Shown here: positions 10,901 through 23,886 of the stretch, piece after piece
How positions within the stretch are numbered: the stretch's first letter is position 1
Layout of the letters: the number at the start of each line of letters is the position of its first letter
Assembly: GCA_035771165.1 (NCBI GenBank)
Contig: JAWNZC010000001.1
Coordinates: 5,227,501-5,291,500, forward strand
Reading direction: 5' to 3'
Source of the DNA: Paragorgia papillata
Taxonomy: Eukaryota; Cnidaria; Anthozoa; Scleralcyonacea; Coralliidae
DNA length: 64,000 bases
Made by a program: the position numbers and the translations under genes
The notes under the pieces: generated by a model
Database searches by the model: none
Told to the model about the DNA's origin: nothing
The model's input: the letters and a program-made list of their open reading frames with translations, nothing else

Positions 10901-13900
10901 GGCTGTATTTTGGTTAAAAATATTTTTTTGGATTTTTGGAAAAAAAATCCGGGGAAAAAAAAGTAAAGGGGGTTAGCCTTTACTTTTTGACCGATTTTGG
11001 TCACTTTTGAAACTTTTCAGTTAGGGTCAAAAACGGTTAAATAAAGTCGTTTTAGACATTCTGTGAAAAGGAGAAGGCTGTATTTTGGTTAAAAATTTTT
11101 TTTTGGATTTTTTGAAAAAAATCCGGGAAAAAAAAAGTAAAGGGGTTAGCCTTTACTTTTTGACCGATTTTGGTCACTTTTGAAACTTTTCAGTTAGGGT
11201 CAAAAACGGTTAAATAAAGTCGTTTTAGACATTCTGTGAAAAGGAGAAGGCTGTATTTTGGTTAAAAATATTTTTTTGGATTTTTGGAAAAAAAATCCGG
11301 GGAAAAAAAAGTAAAGGGGGTTAGGTTAGCCTTTACTTTTTGACCGATTTTGGTCACTTTTGAAACTTTTCAGTTAGGGTCAAAAACGGTTAAATAAAGT
11401 CGTTTTAGACATTCTGTGAAAAGGAGAAGGCTGTATTTTGGTTAAAAATATTTTTTTGGATTTTTTGAAAAAAATCCGGGAAAAAAAAAGTAAAGGGGTT
11501 AGCCTTTACTTTTTGACCGATTTTGGTCACTTTTGAAACTTTTCAGTTAGGGTCAAAAACGGTTAAATAAAGTCGTTTTAGACCTTCTGTGAAAAGGAGA
11601 AGCCTGTATTTTGGTTAAAAATATTTTTTTGGATTTTTGGAAAAAAATCCGGGAAAAAAAAAGTAAAGGGGTTAGCCTTTACTTTTTGACCGATTTTGGT
11701 CACTTTTGAAACTTTTCAGTTAGGGTCAAAAACGGTTAAATAAAGTCGTTTTAGACCTTCTGTGAAAAGGAGAAGGCTGTATTTTGGTTAAAAATATTTT
11801 TTTGGATTTTTTTGAAAAAAATCCGGGGAAAAAAAAAAGTAAAGGGGTTAGCCTTTACTTTTTGACCGATTTTGGTCACTTTTGAAACTTTTCAGTTAGG
11901 GTCAAAAACGGTTAAATAAAGTCGTTTTAGACATTCTGTGAAAAGGAGAAGGCTGTATTTTGGTTAAAAATATTTCTTTGGATTTTTGGAAAAAAAATCC
12001 GGGGAAAAAAAAGTAAAGGGGTTAGCCTTTACTTTTTGACCGATTTTGGTCACTTTTGAAACTTTTCAGTTAGGGTCAAAAACGGTTAAATAAAGTCGTT
12101 TTAGACATTCTGTGAAAAGGAGAAGGCTGTATTTTGGTTAAAAATATTTTTTTGGATTTTTTGAAAAAAATCCGGGGAAAAAAAAGTAAAGGGGTTAGCC
12201 TTTACTTTTTGACCGATTTTGGTCACTTTTGAAACTTTTCAGTTAGGGTCAAAAACGGTTAAATAAAGTCGTTTTAGACCTTCTGTGAAAAGGAGAAGGC
12301 TGTATTTTGGTTAAAAAAAATTTTTTTTGGATTTTTTGAAAAAAAATCCGGGGAAAAAAAAGTAAAGGGGTTAGCCTTTACTTTTTGACCGATTTTGGTC
12401 ACTTTTGAAACTTTTCAGTTAGGGTCAAAAACGGTTAAATAAAGTCGTTTTAGACATTCTGTGAAAAGCAGAAGGCTGTATTTTGGTTAAAAATATTTTT
12501 TTGGATTTTTTGAAAAAAATCCTGGAAAAAAAAAGTAAAGGGGTTAGCCTTTACTTTTTGACCGATTTTGGTCACTTTTGAAACTTTTCAGTTAGGGTCA
12601 AAAACGGTTAAATAAAGTCGTTTTAGACCTTCTGTGAAAAGGAGAAGGCTGTATTTTGGTTAAAAAATTTTTTTTTGATTTTTGGAAAAAAAATCCGTGG
12701 AAAAAAAAGTAAAGGGGTTAGCCTTTACTTTTTGACCGATTTTGGTCACTTTTGAAACTTTTCAGTTAGGGTCAAAAATGGTTAAATAAAGTCGTTTTGG
12801 ACCTTCTGTGAAAAGGAGAAGGCTGTATTTTGGTTAAAAATATTTTTTTGGATTTTTTCAAAAAAATCCGGGAAAAAAAAAGTAAAGGGGTTAGCCTTTA
12901 CTTTTTGACCGATTTTGGTCACTTTTGAAACTTTTCAGTTAGGGTCAAAAACGGTTAAATAAAGTCGTTTTAGACCTTCTGTGAAAAGGAGAAGCCTGTA
13001 TTTTGGTTAAAAATATTTTTTTGGATTTTTGGAAAAAAATCCGGGAAAAAAAAAGTAAAGGGGTTAGGTTAGCCTTTACTTTTTGACCAATTTTGGTCAC
13101 TTTTGAAACTTTTCAGTTAGGGTCAAAAATGGTTAAATAAAGTCGTTTTGGACCTTCTGTGAAAAGGAGAAGGCTGTATTTTGGTTAAAAATATTTTTTT
13201 GGATTTTTTCAAAAAAATCCGGAAAAAAAAAGTAAAGGGGTTAGCCTTTACTTTTTGACCGATTTTGGTCACTTTTGAAACTTTTCAGTTAGGGTCAAAA
13301 ACGGTTAAATAAAGTCGTTTTAGACCTTCTTTTAAAAGGATAAGGCTGTATTTTGGTTAAAAATATTTTTTTGGATTTTTTGAAAAAAATCCGAGGAAAA
13401 AAAAGTAAAGGGGTTAGCCTTTACTTTTTGACCGATTTTGGTCAGTTTTGAAACTTTTCAGTTAGGGTCAAAAACGGTTAAATAAAGTCGTTTTAAAGCT
13501 TCTGTGAAAAGGAGAAGGCTGTAATTTGGCTAAAAACATTTTTTTTGATTTTTTTGAAAAAAATCCGGGGGGAAAAAAGTAAAGGGGTTAGCCTTTACTT
13601 TTTGACCGATTTTGGTCAGTTTTGAAACTTTTCAGTTAGGGTCAAAAACGGTTAAATAAAGTCGTTTTAGACCTTCTGTGAAAAGGAGAAGCCTGTATTT
13701 TGGTTAAAAATATTTTTTTGGATTTTTGGAAAAAAATCCGGGAAAAAAAAAGTAAAGGGGTTAGCCTTTACTTTTTGACCGATTTTGGTCACTTTTGAAA
13801 CTTTTCAGTTAGGGTCAAAAAATGGTTAAATAAAGTCGTTTTGGACCTTCTGTGAAAAGGAGAAGGCTGTATTTTGGTTAAAAATATTTTTTTGGATTTT

Positions 13901-15519
13901 TTCAAAAAAAATCCGGAAAAAAAAAAGTAAAGGGGTTAGCCTTTACTTTTTGACCGATTTTGGTCACTTTTGAAACTTTTCAGTTAGGGTCAAAAAACGG
14001 TTAAATAAAGTCGTTTTAGACCTTCTGTGAAAAGGATAAGGCTGTATTTTGGTTAAAAATATTTTTATTTGGATTTTTTGAAAAAAATCCGGGGAAAAAA
14101 AAGTAAAGGGGTTAGCCTTTACTTTTTGACCGATTTTGGTCACTTTTGAAACTTTTCAGTTAGGGTCAAAAACGGTTAAATAAAGTCGTTTTAAAGCTTC
14201 TGTGAAAAGGAGAAGGCTGTAATTTGGCTAAAAACATTTTTTTTGATTTTCTTGAAAAAAATCCGGGGGGAAAAAAGTAAAGGGGTTAGCCTTTACTTTT
14301 TGACCGATTTTGGTCACTTTTGAAACTTTTCAGTTAGGGTCAAAAACGGTTAAATAAAGTCGTTTTAGACCTTCTGTGAAAAGGAGAAGGCTGTATTTTG
14401 GTTAAAAATATTTTTTTGCATTTTTGGAAAAAAAATCCGGGGAAAAAAAAGTAAAGGGGTTAGCCTTTACTTTTTGACCGATTTTGGTCACTTTTGAAAC
14501 TTTTCAGTTAGGGTCAAAAATGGTTAAATAAGGTCGTTTTGGACCTTCTGTGAAAAGGAGAAGGCTGTATTTTGGTTAAAAATATTTTCTTGGATTTTTT
14601 CAAAAAAATCCGGAAAAAAAAAGTAAAGGGGTTAGCCGTTAGCCTTTACTTTTTGACCGATTTTGGTCACTTTTGAAACTTTTCAGTTAGGGTCAAAAAC
14701 GGTTAAATAAAGTCGTTTTAGACCTTCTGTGAAAAGGATAAGGCTGTATTTTGGTTAAAAATATTTTTTTGGATTTTTTGAAAAAAATCCGGGGAAAAAA
14801 AAGTAAAGGGGTTAGCCTTTACTTTTTGACCGATTTTGGTCACTTTTGAAACTTTTCAGTTAGGGTTAAAAACGGTTAAATAAAGTCGTTTTAGACCTTC
14901 TGTGAAAAGGATAAGGCTGTATTTTGGTTAAAAATATTTTTTTGGATTTTTGGAAAAAAAATCCGGGGAAAAAAAAGTAAAGGGGTTAGCCTTTACTTTT
15001 TGACCGATTTTGGTCACTTTTGAAACTTTTCAGTTAGGGTCAAAAATGGTTAAATAAGGTCGTTTTGGACCTTCTGTGAAAAGGAGAAGGCTGTATTTTG
15101 GTTAAAAATATTTTCTTGGATTTTTTCAAAAAAATCCGGAAAAAAAAAGTAAAGGGGTTAGCCGTTAGCCTTTACTTTTTGACCGATTTTGGTCACTTTT
15201 GAAACTTTTCAGTTAGGGTCAAAAACGGTTAAATAAAGTCGTTTTAGACCTTCTGTGAAAAGGATAAGGCTGTATTTTGGTTAAAAATATTTTTTTTGGA
15301 TTTTTTGAAAAAAATCCGGGGAGAAAAAAAAGTAAAAGGGGTTAGCCTTTACTTTTTGACCGATTTTGGTCACTTTTGAAACTTTTCAGTTAGGGTTAAA
15401 AACGGTTAAATAAAGTCGTTTTAGACCTTCTGTGAAAAGGAGAAGGCTGTATTTTGGTTAAAAATATTTTTTTGGATTTTTTCAAAAAAAATCCGGAAAA
15501 AAAAAAGTAAAGGGGTTGG
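1968..15519 (+). repeat. Type A satellite array, about 174-bp monomers
   Basis: Head-to-tail copies of one monomer; spacing between successive CAGTTAGGG motifs is 173-177 bp, giving roughly 75-80 copies here. Each monomer starts CCTTTACTTTTTGACCG, contains GTTAGGGTC (one TTAGGG), a GAAAAGGAGAAGGCTGTA block and a short hairpin (GGATTTTTTGAAAAAAATCC), and ends AAAAAGTAAAGG followed by GGTTAG. Variation is mainly in A/T run length, plus marker differences such as GACCTTCTG versus GACATTCTG and GGTTAAAAA versus GGCTAAAAA. Open frames in the array are by-products. A length close to 174 bp is compatible with centromeric or pericentromeric satellites, but nothing here proves that. Confidence 0.97.
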
Positions 15520-18500
15520 CCTTTACTTTTTGACCGATTTTGGCCATTTTTTCAACTTTGGAAGTAAGGCTAAATATTTTAGTTCATTGTATAGCACACC
15601 AACTATGGAATAACCACTGAAAAAAGTAGAACAATCCATTCAATTTTTAATGAGATAAACCAGTTTACTTTTTCACTTTTTATCTGTCAAAATCGGGCTT
15701 TTTGACCGATTTTGGTCACTTTTGAAACTTTTGAGTTAGGGTCAAAAACGGTCAAATAAAGTCGTTTTAAAGCTTCTGTGAAAAGGAGAAGGCTGTAATT
15801 TGGCTAAAAATATTTTTTTGGATTTTTTGAAAAAAATCCGAAAAAAAAAAAGTAAAGGGGTTAGCCTTTACTTTTTGACCGATTTTGGTCACTTTTGAAA
15901 CTTTTCAGTTAGGGTCAAAAACGGTTAAATAAAGTCGTTTTAGACCTTCTGTGAAAAGGATAAGGCTGTATTTTGGTTAAAAATATTTTTTTGGATTTTT
16001 TGAAAAAAATCCGGGGAAAAAAAAGTAAAGGGGTTAGCCTTTACTTTTTGACCGATTTTGGTCACTTTTGAAACTTTTCAGTTAGGGTCAAAAACGGTTA
16101 AATAAAGTCGTTTTAAAGCTTCTGTGAAAAGGAGAAGGCTGTAATTTGGCTAAAAACATTTTTTTTGATTTTCTTGAAAAAAATCCGGGGGGAAAAAAGT
16201 AAAGGGGTTAGCCTTTACTTTTTGACCGATTTTGGTCACTTTTGAAACTTTTCAGTTAGGGTCAAAAACGGTTAAATAAAGTCGTTTTAGACCTTCTGTG
16301 AAAAGGAGAAGGCTGTATTTTGGTTAAAAATATTTTTTTGCATTTTTGGAAAAAAAATCCGGGGAAAAAAAAGTAAAGGGGTTAGCCTTTACTTTTTGAC
16401 CGATTTTGGTCACTTTTGAAACTTTTCAGTTAGGGTCAAAAATGGTTAAATAAGGTCGTTTTGGACCTTCTGTGAAAAGGAGAAGGCTGTATTTTGGTTA
16501 AAAATATTTTCTTGGATTTTTTCAAAAAAATCCGGAAAAAAAAAGTAAAGGGGTTGGCCTTTACTTTTTGACCGATTTTGGCCATTTTTCAACTTTGGAA
16601 GTAAGGCTAAATATTTTAGTTCATTGTATAGCACACCAACTATGGAATAACCACTGAAAAAAGTAGAACAATCCATTCAATTTTTAATGAGATAAACCAG
16701 TTTACTTTTTCACTTTTTATCTGTCAAAATCGGGCTTTTTGACCGATTTTGGTCACTTTTGAAACTTTTGAGTTAGGGTCAAAAACGGTCAAATAAAGTC
16801 GTTTTAAAGCTTCTGTGAAAAGGAGAAGGCTGTAATTTGGCTAAAAATATTTTTTTGGATTTTTTGAAAAAAATCCGAAAAAAAAAAAGTAAAGGGGTTA
16901 GCCTTTACTTTTTGACCGATTTTGGTCACTTTTGAAACTTTTCAGTTAGGGTCAAAAATGGTTAAATAAAGTCGTTTTGGACCTTCTGTGAAAAGGAGAA
17001 GGCTGTATTTTGGTTAAAAATATTTTTTTGGATTTTTTCAAAAAAATCCGGAAAAAAAAAAGTAAAGGGGTTAGCCTTTACATTTTGACCGATTTTGGTC
17101 ACTTTTGAAACTTTTCAGTTAGGGTCAAAAATGGTTAAATAAAGTCGTTTTGGACCTTCTGTGAAAAGGAGAAGGCTGTATTTTGGTTAAAAATATTTTT
17201 TTGGATTTTTTGAAAAAAATCCGGGAAAAAAAAAGTAAAGGGGTTAGCCTTTACTTTTTGACCGATTTTGGTCACTTTTGAAAGTTTTGAGTTTGGGTCA
17301 AAAACGGTTAAATAAAGTCGTTTTAAAGCTTCTGTGAAAAGGAGAAGGCTGTAATTTGGCTAAAAACATTTTTTTTGATTTTTTTGAAAAAAATCCGGGA
17401 AAAAAAAAGTAAAGGGGTTAGCCTTTACTTTTTGACCGATTTTGGTCACTTTTCAACTTTGGAAGTAAGGCTAAATATTTTAGTTCATTGTATAGCACAC
17501 CAACTATGGAATAACCACTGAAAAAAAAGTAGAACAATCCATTCAATTTTTAATGAGATAAACCAGTTTACTTACTTTTTCACTTTTTATCTGTCAAAAT
17601 CGGGCTTTTTGACCGATTTTGGTCACTTTTTGAAACTTTTGAGTTAGGGTCAAAAACGGTCAAATAAAGTCGTTTTAAAGCTTCTGTGAAAAGGAGAAGG
17701 CTGTAATTTGGCTAAAAAATTTTTTTTGGATTTTTTGAAAAAAATCCGAAAAAAAAAAAGTAAAGGGTTAGCCTTTACTTTTTGACCGATTTTGGTCACT
17801 TTTGAAACTTTTGAGTTAGGGTCAAAAACGGTTAAATAAAGTCGTTTTAAAGCTTCTGTGAAAAGGAGAAGGCTGTAGTTTGGCTAAAAATATTTTTTGG
17901 GATTTTTTGAAAAAAATCCGGAAAAAAAAGTAAAGGGGTTAGCCTTTACTTTTTGACCGATTTTGGTCACTTTTGAAACTTTTGAGTTAGGGTCAAAAAC
18001 GGTTAAATAAAGTCTTTTTAAAGCTTCTGTGAAAAGGAGAAGGCTGTAATTTGGCTAAAAATATTTTTTTGGATTTTTTGAAAAAAATCCGGAAAAAAAA
18101 AAGGTTAAGGGGTTAGCCTTTACTTTTTGACCGATTTTGGCCATTTTTCAACTTTGGAAGTAAGCTAAATATTTTAGTTCATTGTATAGCACACCAACTA
18201 TGGAATAACCACTGTAAAAAGTAGAACAATCCATTCAATTTTTAATGAGATAAACCAGTTTACTTTTTTACTTTTTATCGGTCAAAATCGGTCAAAAAGT
18301 AAAGGGGTTAGCGTTTACTTTTTGACCGATTTTGGCCATTTTTCAACTTTGGAAGTAAGGCTAAATATTTTAGTTCATTGTATAGCACACCAACTATGGA
18401 ATAACCACTGAAAAAAGTAGAACAATCCATTCAATTTTTAATGAGATAAACCAGTTTACTTTTTTACTTTTTATCGGTCAAAATCGGTCAAAAAGTAAAA

Positions 18501-21500
18501 GGGGTTAGCGTTTACTTTTTGACCGATTTTGGCCATTTTTCAACTTTGGAAGTAAGGGCTAAATATTTTAGTTCATTGTATAGCACACCAACTATGGAAT
18601 AACCACTGAAAAAAGTAGAACAATCCATTCAATTTTTAATGAGATAAACCAGTTTACTTTTTTACTTTTTATCGGTCAAAATCGGTCAAAAAGTAAAGGG
18701 GTTAGCCTTTACTTTTTGACCGATTTTGGCCATTTTTCAACTTTGGAAGTAAGGCTAAATATTTTAGTTCATTGTATAGCACACCAACTATGGAATAACC
18801 ACTGAAAAAAGTAGAACAATCCATTCAATTTTTAATGAGATAAACCAGTTTACTTTTTTACTTTTTATCGGTCAAAATCGGTCAAAAAGTAAAGGGGTTA
18901 GCCTTTACTTTTTGACCGATTTTGGTCACTTTTGAAACTTTTCAGTTAGGGTCAAAAACGGTTAAATAAAGTCGTTTTAGACCTTCTTTTAAAAGGATAA
19001 GGCTGTATTTTGGTTAAAAATATTTTTTGGGATTTTTTGAAAAAAATCCGAGGAAAAAAAAGTAAAGGGGTTAGCCTTTACTTTTTGACCGATTTTGGTC
19101 ACTTTTGAAACTTTTCAGTTAGGGTCAAAAACGGTTAAATAAAGTCGTTTTAAAGCTTCTGTGAAAAGGAGAAGGCTGTAATTTGGCTAAAAACATTTTT
19201 TTTGATTTTTTTGAAAAAAATCCGGGGGGAAAAAAGTAAAGGGGTTAGCCTTTACTTTTTGACCGATTTTGGTCACTTTTGAAACTTTTCAGTTAGGGTC
19301 AAAAACGGTTAAATAAAGTCGTTTTAGACCTTCTGTGAAAAGGAGAAGCCTGTATTTTGGTTAAAAATATTTTTTTGGATTTTTGGAAAAAAATCCGGGA
19401 AAAAAAAAGTAAAGGGGTTAGCCTTTACTTTTTGACCGATTTTGGTCACTTTTGAAACTTTTCAGTTAGGGTCAAAAATGGTTAAATAAAGTCGTTTTGG
19501 ACCTTCTGTGAAAAGGAGAAGGCTGTATTTTGGTTAAAAATATTTTCTTGGATTTTTTCAAAAAAATCCGGAAAAAAAAAGTAAAGGGGTTAGCCTTTAC
19601 TTTTTGACCGATTTTGGTCACTTTTGAAACTTTTCAGTTAGGGTCAAAAACGGTTAAATAAAGTCGTTTTAGACCTTCTGTGAAAAGGATAAGGCTGTAT
19701 TTTGGTTAAAAATATTTTTTTGGATTTTTTGAAAAAAATCCGGGGAAAAAAAAGTAAAGGGGTTAGCCTTTACTTTTTGACCGATTTTGGTCACTTTTGA
19801 AACTTTTCAGTTAGGGTTAAAAACGGTTAAATAAAGTCGTTTTAGACCTTCTGTGAAAAGGAGAAGGCTGTATTTTGGTTAAAAATATTTTTTTGGATTT
19901 TTTCAAAAAAATCCGGAAAAAAAAAGTAAAGGGGTTAGCCTTTACTTTTTGACCGATTTTGGCCATTTTTCAACTTTGGAAGTAAGGCTAAATATTTTAG
20001 TTCATTGTATAGCACACCAACTATGGAATAACCACTGAAAAAAGTAGAACAATCCATTCAATTTTTAATGAGATAAACCAGTTTACTTTTTCACTTTTTA
20101 TCTGTCAAAATCGGGCTTTTTGACCGATTTTGGTCACTTTTGAAACTTTTGAGTTAGGGTCAAAAACGGTCAAATAAAGTCGTTTTAAAGCTTCTGTGAA
20201 AAGGAGAAGGCTGTAATTTGGCTAAAAATATTTTTTTGGATTTTTTGAAAAAAATCCGGAAAAAAAAAAAGTAAAGGGGTTAGCCTTTACTTTTTGACCG
20301 ATTTTGGTCACTTTTGAAACTTTTCAGTTAGGGTCAAAAATGGTTAAATAAAGTCGTTTTGGACCTTCTGTGAAAAGGAGAAGGCTGTATTTTGGTTAAA
20401 AATATTTTTTTGGATTTTTTCAAAAAAATCCGGAAAAAAAAAAGTAAAGGGGTTAGCCTTTACTTTTTGACCGATTTTGGTCACTTTTGAAACTTTTCAG
20501 TTAGGGTCAAAAATGGTTAAATAAAGTCGTTTTGGACCTTCTGTGAAAAGGAGAAGGCTGTATTTTGGTTAAAAATATTTTTTTGGATTTTTTGAAAAAA
20601 ATCCGGGAAAAAAAAAGTAAAGGGGTTAGCCTTTACTTTTTGACCGATTTTGGTCACTTTTGAAAGTTTTGAGTTTGGGTCAAAAACGGTTAAATAAAGT
20701 CGTTTTAAAGCTTCTGTGAAAAGGAGAAGGCTGTAATTTGGCTAAAAACATTTTTTTTGATTTTTTTGAAAAAAATCCGGGAAAAAAAAAGTAAAGGGGT
20801 TAGCCTTTACTTTTTGACCGATTTTGGTCACTTTTCAACTTTGGAAGTAAGGCTAAATATTTTAGTTCATTGTATAGCACACCAACTATGGAATAACCAC
20901 TGAAAAAAGTAGAACAATCCATTCAATTTTTAATGAGATAAACCAGTTTACTTTTTCACTTTTTATCTGTCAAAATCGGGCTTTTTGACCGATTTTGGTC
21001 ACTTTTGAAACTTTTGAGTTAGGGTCAAAAACGGTCAAATAAAGTCGTTTTAAAGCTTCTGTGAAAAGGAGAAGGCTGTAATTTGGCTAAAAAAATTTTT
21101 TTGGATTTTTTGAAAAAAATCCGAAAAAAAAAAAGTAAAGGGGTTAGCCTTTACTTTTTGACCGATTTTGGTCACTTTTGAAACTTTTGAGTTAGGGTCA
21201 AAAACGGTTAAATAAAGTCGTTTTAAAGCTTCTGTGAAAAGGAGAAGGCTGTAGTTTGGCTAAAAATATTTTTTGGGATTTTTTGAAAAAAATCCGGAAA
21301 AAAAAGTAAAGGGGTTAGCCTTTACTTTTTGACCGATTTTGGTCACTTTTGAAACTTTTGAGTTAGGGTCAAAAACGGTTAAATAAAGTCTTTTTAAAGC
21401 TTCTGTGAAAAGGAGAAGGCTGTAATTTGGCTAAAAATATTTTTTTGGATTTTTTGAAAAAAATCCGGAAAAAAAAAGTTAAGGGGTTAGCCTTTACTTT

Positions 21501-22269
21501 TTGACCGATTTTGGCCATTTTTCAACTTTGGAAGTAAGCTAAATATTTTAGTTCATTGTATAGCACACCAACTATGGAATAACCACTGAAAAAAGTAGAA
21601 CAATCCATTCAATTTTTAATGAGATAAACCAGTTTACTTTTTTACTTTTTATCGGTCAAAATCGGTCAAAAAGTAAAGGGGTTAGCGTTTACTTTTTGAC
21701 CGATTTTGGCCATTTTTCAACTTTGGAAGTAAGGCTAAATATTTTAGTTCATTGTATAGCACACCAACTATGGAATAACCACTGAAAAAAGTAGAACAAT
21801 CCATTCAATTTTTAATGAGATAAACCAGTTTACTTTTTTACTTTTTATCGGTCAAAATCGGTCAAAAAGTAAAGGTGTTAGCGTTTACTTTTTGACCGAT
21901 TTTGGCCATTTTTCAACTTTGGAAGTAAGGCTAAATATTTTAGTTCATTGTATAGCACACCAACTATGGAATAACCACTGAAAAAAGTAGAACAATCCAT
22001 TCAATTTTTAATGAGATAAACCAGTTTACTTTTTTACTTTTTATCGGTCAAAATCGGTCAAAAAGTAAAGGGGTTAGCCTTTACTTTTTGACCGATTTTG
22101 GCCATTTTTCAACTTTGGAAGTAAGGCTAAATATTTTAGTTCATTGTATAGCACACCAACTATGGAATAACCACTGAAAAAAGTAGAACAATCCATTCAA
22201 TTTTTAATGAGATAAACCAGTTTACTTTTTTACTTTTTATCGGTCAAAATCGGTCAAAAAGTAAAGGGG
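15520..22269 (+). repeat. Mixed A/B satellite with 3.4-kb higher-order repeat
   Basis: A second monomer family, B, appears at 15520. Its core (AACTTTGGAAGTAAGGC ... TTCATTGTATAGCACACC ... CCATTCAATTTTTAATGAG) is unrelated to A. B monomers are about 196 bp and there are 13 here, alone or in short runs (18.1-18.9 kb, 21.5-22.26 kb), interleaved with A monomers. The order of variants repeats with an offset of about 3,382 bp: the rare GAGTTTGGGTC variant is at 17289 and again at 20671. A second offset of about 5,657 bp links the ACCTTCTTTTAAAAGG variant at 13324 and 18981. This indicates block duplication. Confidence 0.93.
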
Positions 22270-22286
22270 TTTTTTTTTCTAAAAAC

Positions 22287-22292
22287 TTTATT
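22287..22292 (-). terminator. LINE polyadenylation signal AATAAA
   Basis: TTTATT on the + strand is AATAAA on the element's sense strand. It lies 8 bases before the A tail and 255 bases beyond the ORF2 stop. Confidence 0.75.
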
Positions 22293-22546
22293 GGCATGAC
22301 CTAATTACAGGCATTGCTAAAGTATATAAGTGCTGTAAGAGCACTGAACAACAAAATATATAAGATGTTCGAATGTGCGAACAATAATGTTATGACTACT
22401 GTGTATACATGTAGTTCATTTAAAAGTTTTCTTTTTAAGTATAATATAAGTTTTTTATATTAATATAATACATAGTATGTATGATTATATCCCAATACAA
22501 TATTGGAGGTATAAGATGTATAAAGAGAAGTATTTTGGGTTTTTTT

Positions 22547-23704
22547 TCAATTATTTTGGGTTTCCTGGGATTTGAGGATATCTTCTCGTTCCTTTGTGCA
22601 GAGGAATAAATACTTGGAAAATAGATTTATTAGAACAGGATCGTCCGAAGACATCGTGTGTTCAAGTAATTTCTGTTTAGTTTCTGTTGTTGTGTTGAGA
22701 TCAAACAGATTTTTGAGAATGTTGTTTGAGTTGTCTCGTAAGTGTTGGTATTTCTGGCATCTGAAGGCGAAGTGGAATTCGTTTTCCACCTTGCCAGAGT
22801 CACATAGTTTACAGATACGCTCTTCACGAGGAACATTTTCGTATCTTCCTCGTTCAATTTGCAACTTATGGTTGCTTACACGATATTGGGAGAATGTTCT
22901 TCTTATTGTTGGATTTTTAATAAGAGATAAGTATTTTTCCATTTTGTACTCGTTTTTAAATGTACAAAAGAAGGAAAGTTTGGTGGAGTTAATCATTTTA
23001 TGTCGCCAAAATTCAAAATATTTATCTTTCATCTTGTTTACAACAGTTTTTGTATTGCAGTTGATTATATCACATTCTAGGTTTATATTATCATAGAATG
23101 ATTTTAGCATGTTTATTGTGTTAGTATAGAAAGATTCCTTGCCTTCATTATATAGTTGTTTAGACATTTGGAAGGATTGTTTAACGATTGAGTTGTCGTC
23201 TAGTTTAAAAATATGTTTAAAATAGTTTATTATATTCTTTTTAATTGTAATCAGTAGTGGATATTTCCCGAGTTCGCTTCTGCAAGCTATATTGCTTGCT
23301 TTTCTGTTAACACCCAGATATAGCTTGCAGAATCTTAGATGAACTTTCTCTGTTTCTGAATTTTCCCATTTATTTAGATCATTTTTTTCGTATGCTCCCC
23401 AAACTTCTGAGTTGTATAGTAGAATGGGGGAAACAATTGAGTCAAAAATTTTTGTAGCTGTTTTTGGTGAAAGCTTATGAAAATCTATATTTTTACGAAT
23501 TTTATAAAGTGCATGTAAAGCTTTTTCACTTAGTTGTTGTTGTGCAAGTTTAAATTTGCCATTTGGCGTAATTTTTAGGCCAAGATAGGTATACTCTTTG
23601 ACTATATCTATCTTTTTATTTCCAATGTGAAAATGAAGGTTTGGTAATTTTGAGTTGTGTTTTTGAAAAATCATAACTTTTGTTTTCTTGATATTAACTT
23701 CCAT
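22547..23704 (-). pseudogene. LINE ORF2, C-terminal part (RT thumb and C-terminal Cys/His motif)
   Basis: This frame begins a little after the RT active site and runs about 385 codons to the true C-terminus of ORF2. In the same frame, upstream of its first Met, the + strand at 23750-23800 encodes LLYADDLIILSRS, the catalytic YADD box of reverse transcriptase. Farther upstream is KGVRQGCTLSPLLFNIYINE, the RT motif before it. Near the end, a CKLCDSGKVENEFHF...C segment is the CCHC-like C-terminal motif common in CR1/L2/Jockey LINEs. The frame is separated from the upstream RT half by a 1-base shift near 23935, in an A5/G3 run. Confidence 0.88.
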
Positions 23705-23886
23705 AAGCCATTTACTACACCATTCGTCTAGCTGATTTAAACAGTTTTGTAGACCTAATTTTGATCGTGAAAGTATAATGAGATCATCTGCATATAAGAG
23801 ACTGTTGATAGCAGTTCCGTTTGGTAATACAAAAGGATCTGATTGTGTTTGTTCAAATAGTTTTTGGAAGTTCGTTTATATAAATA

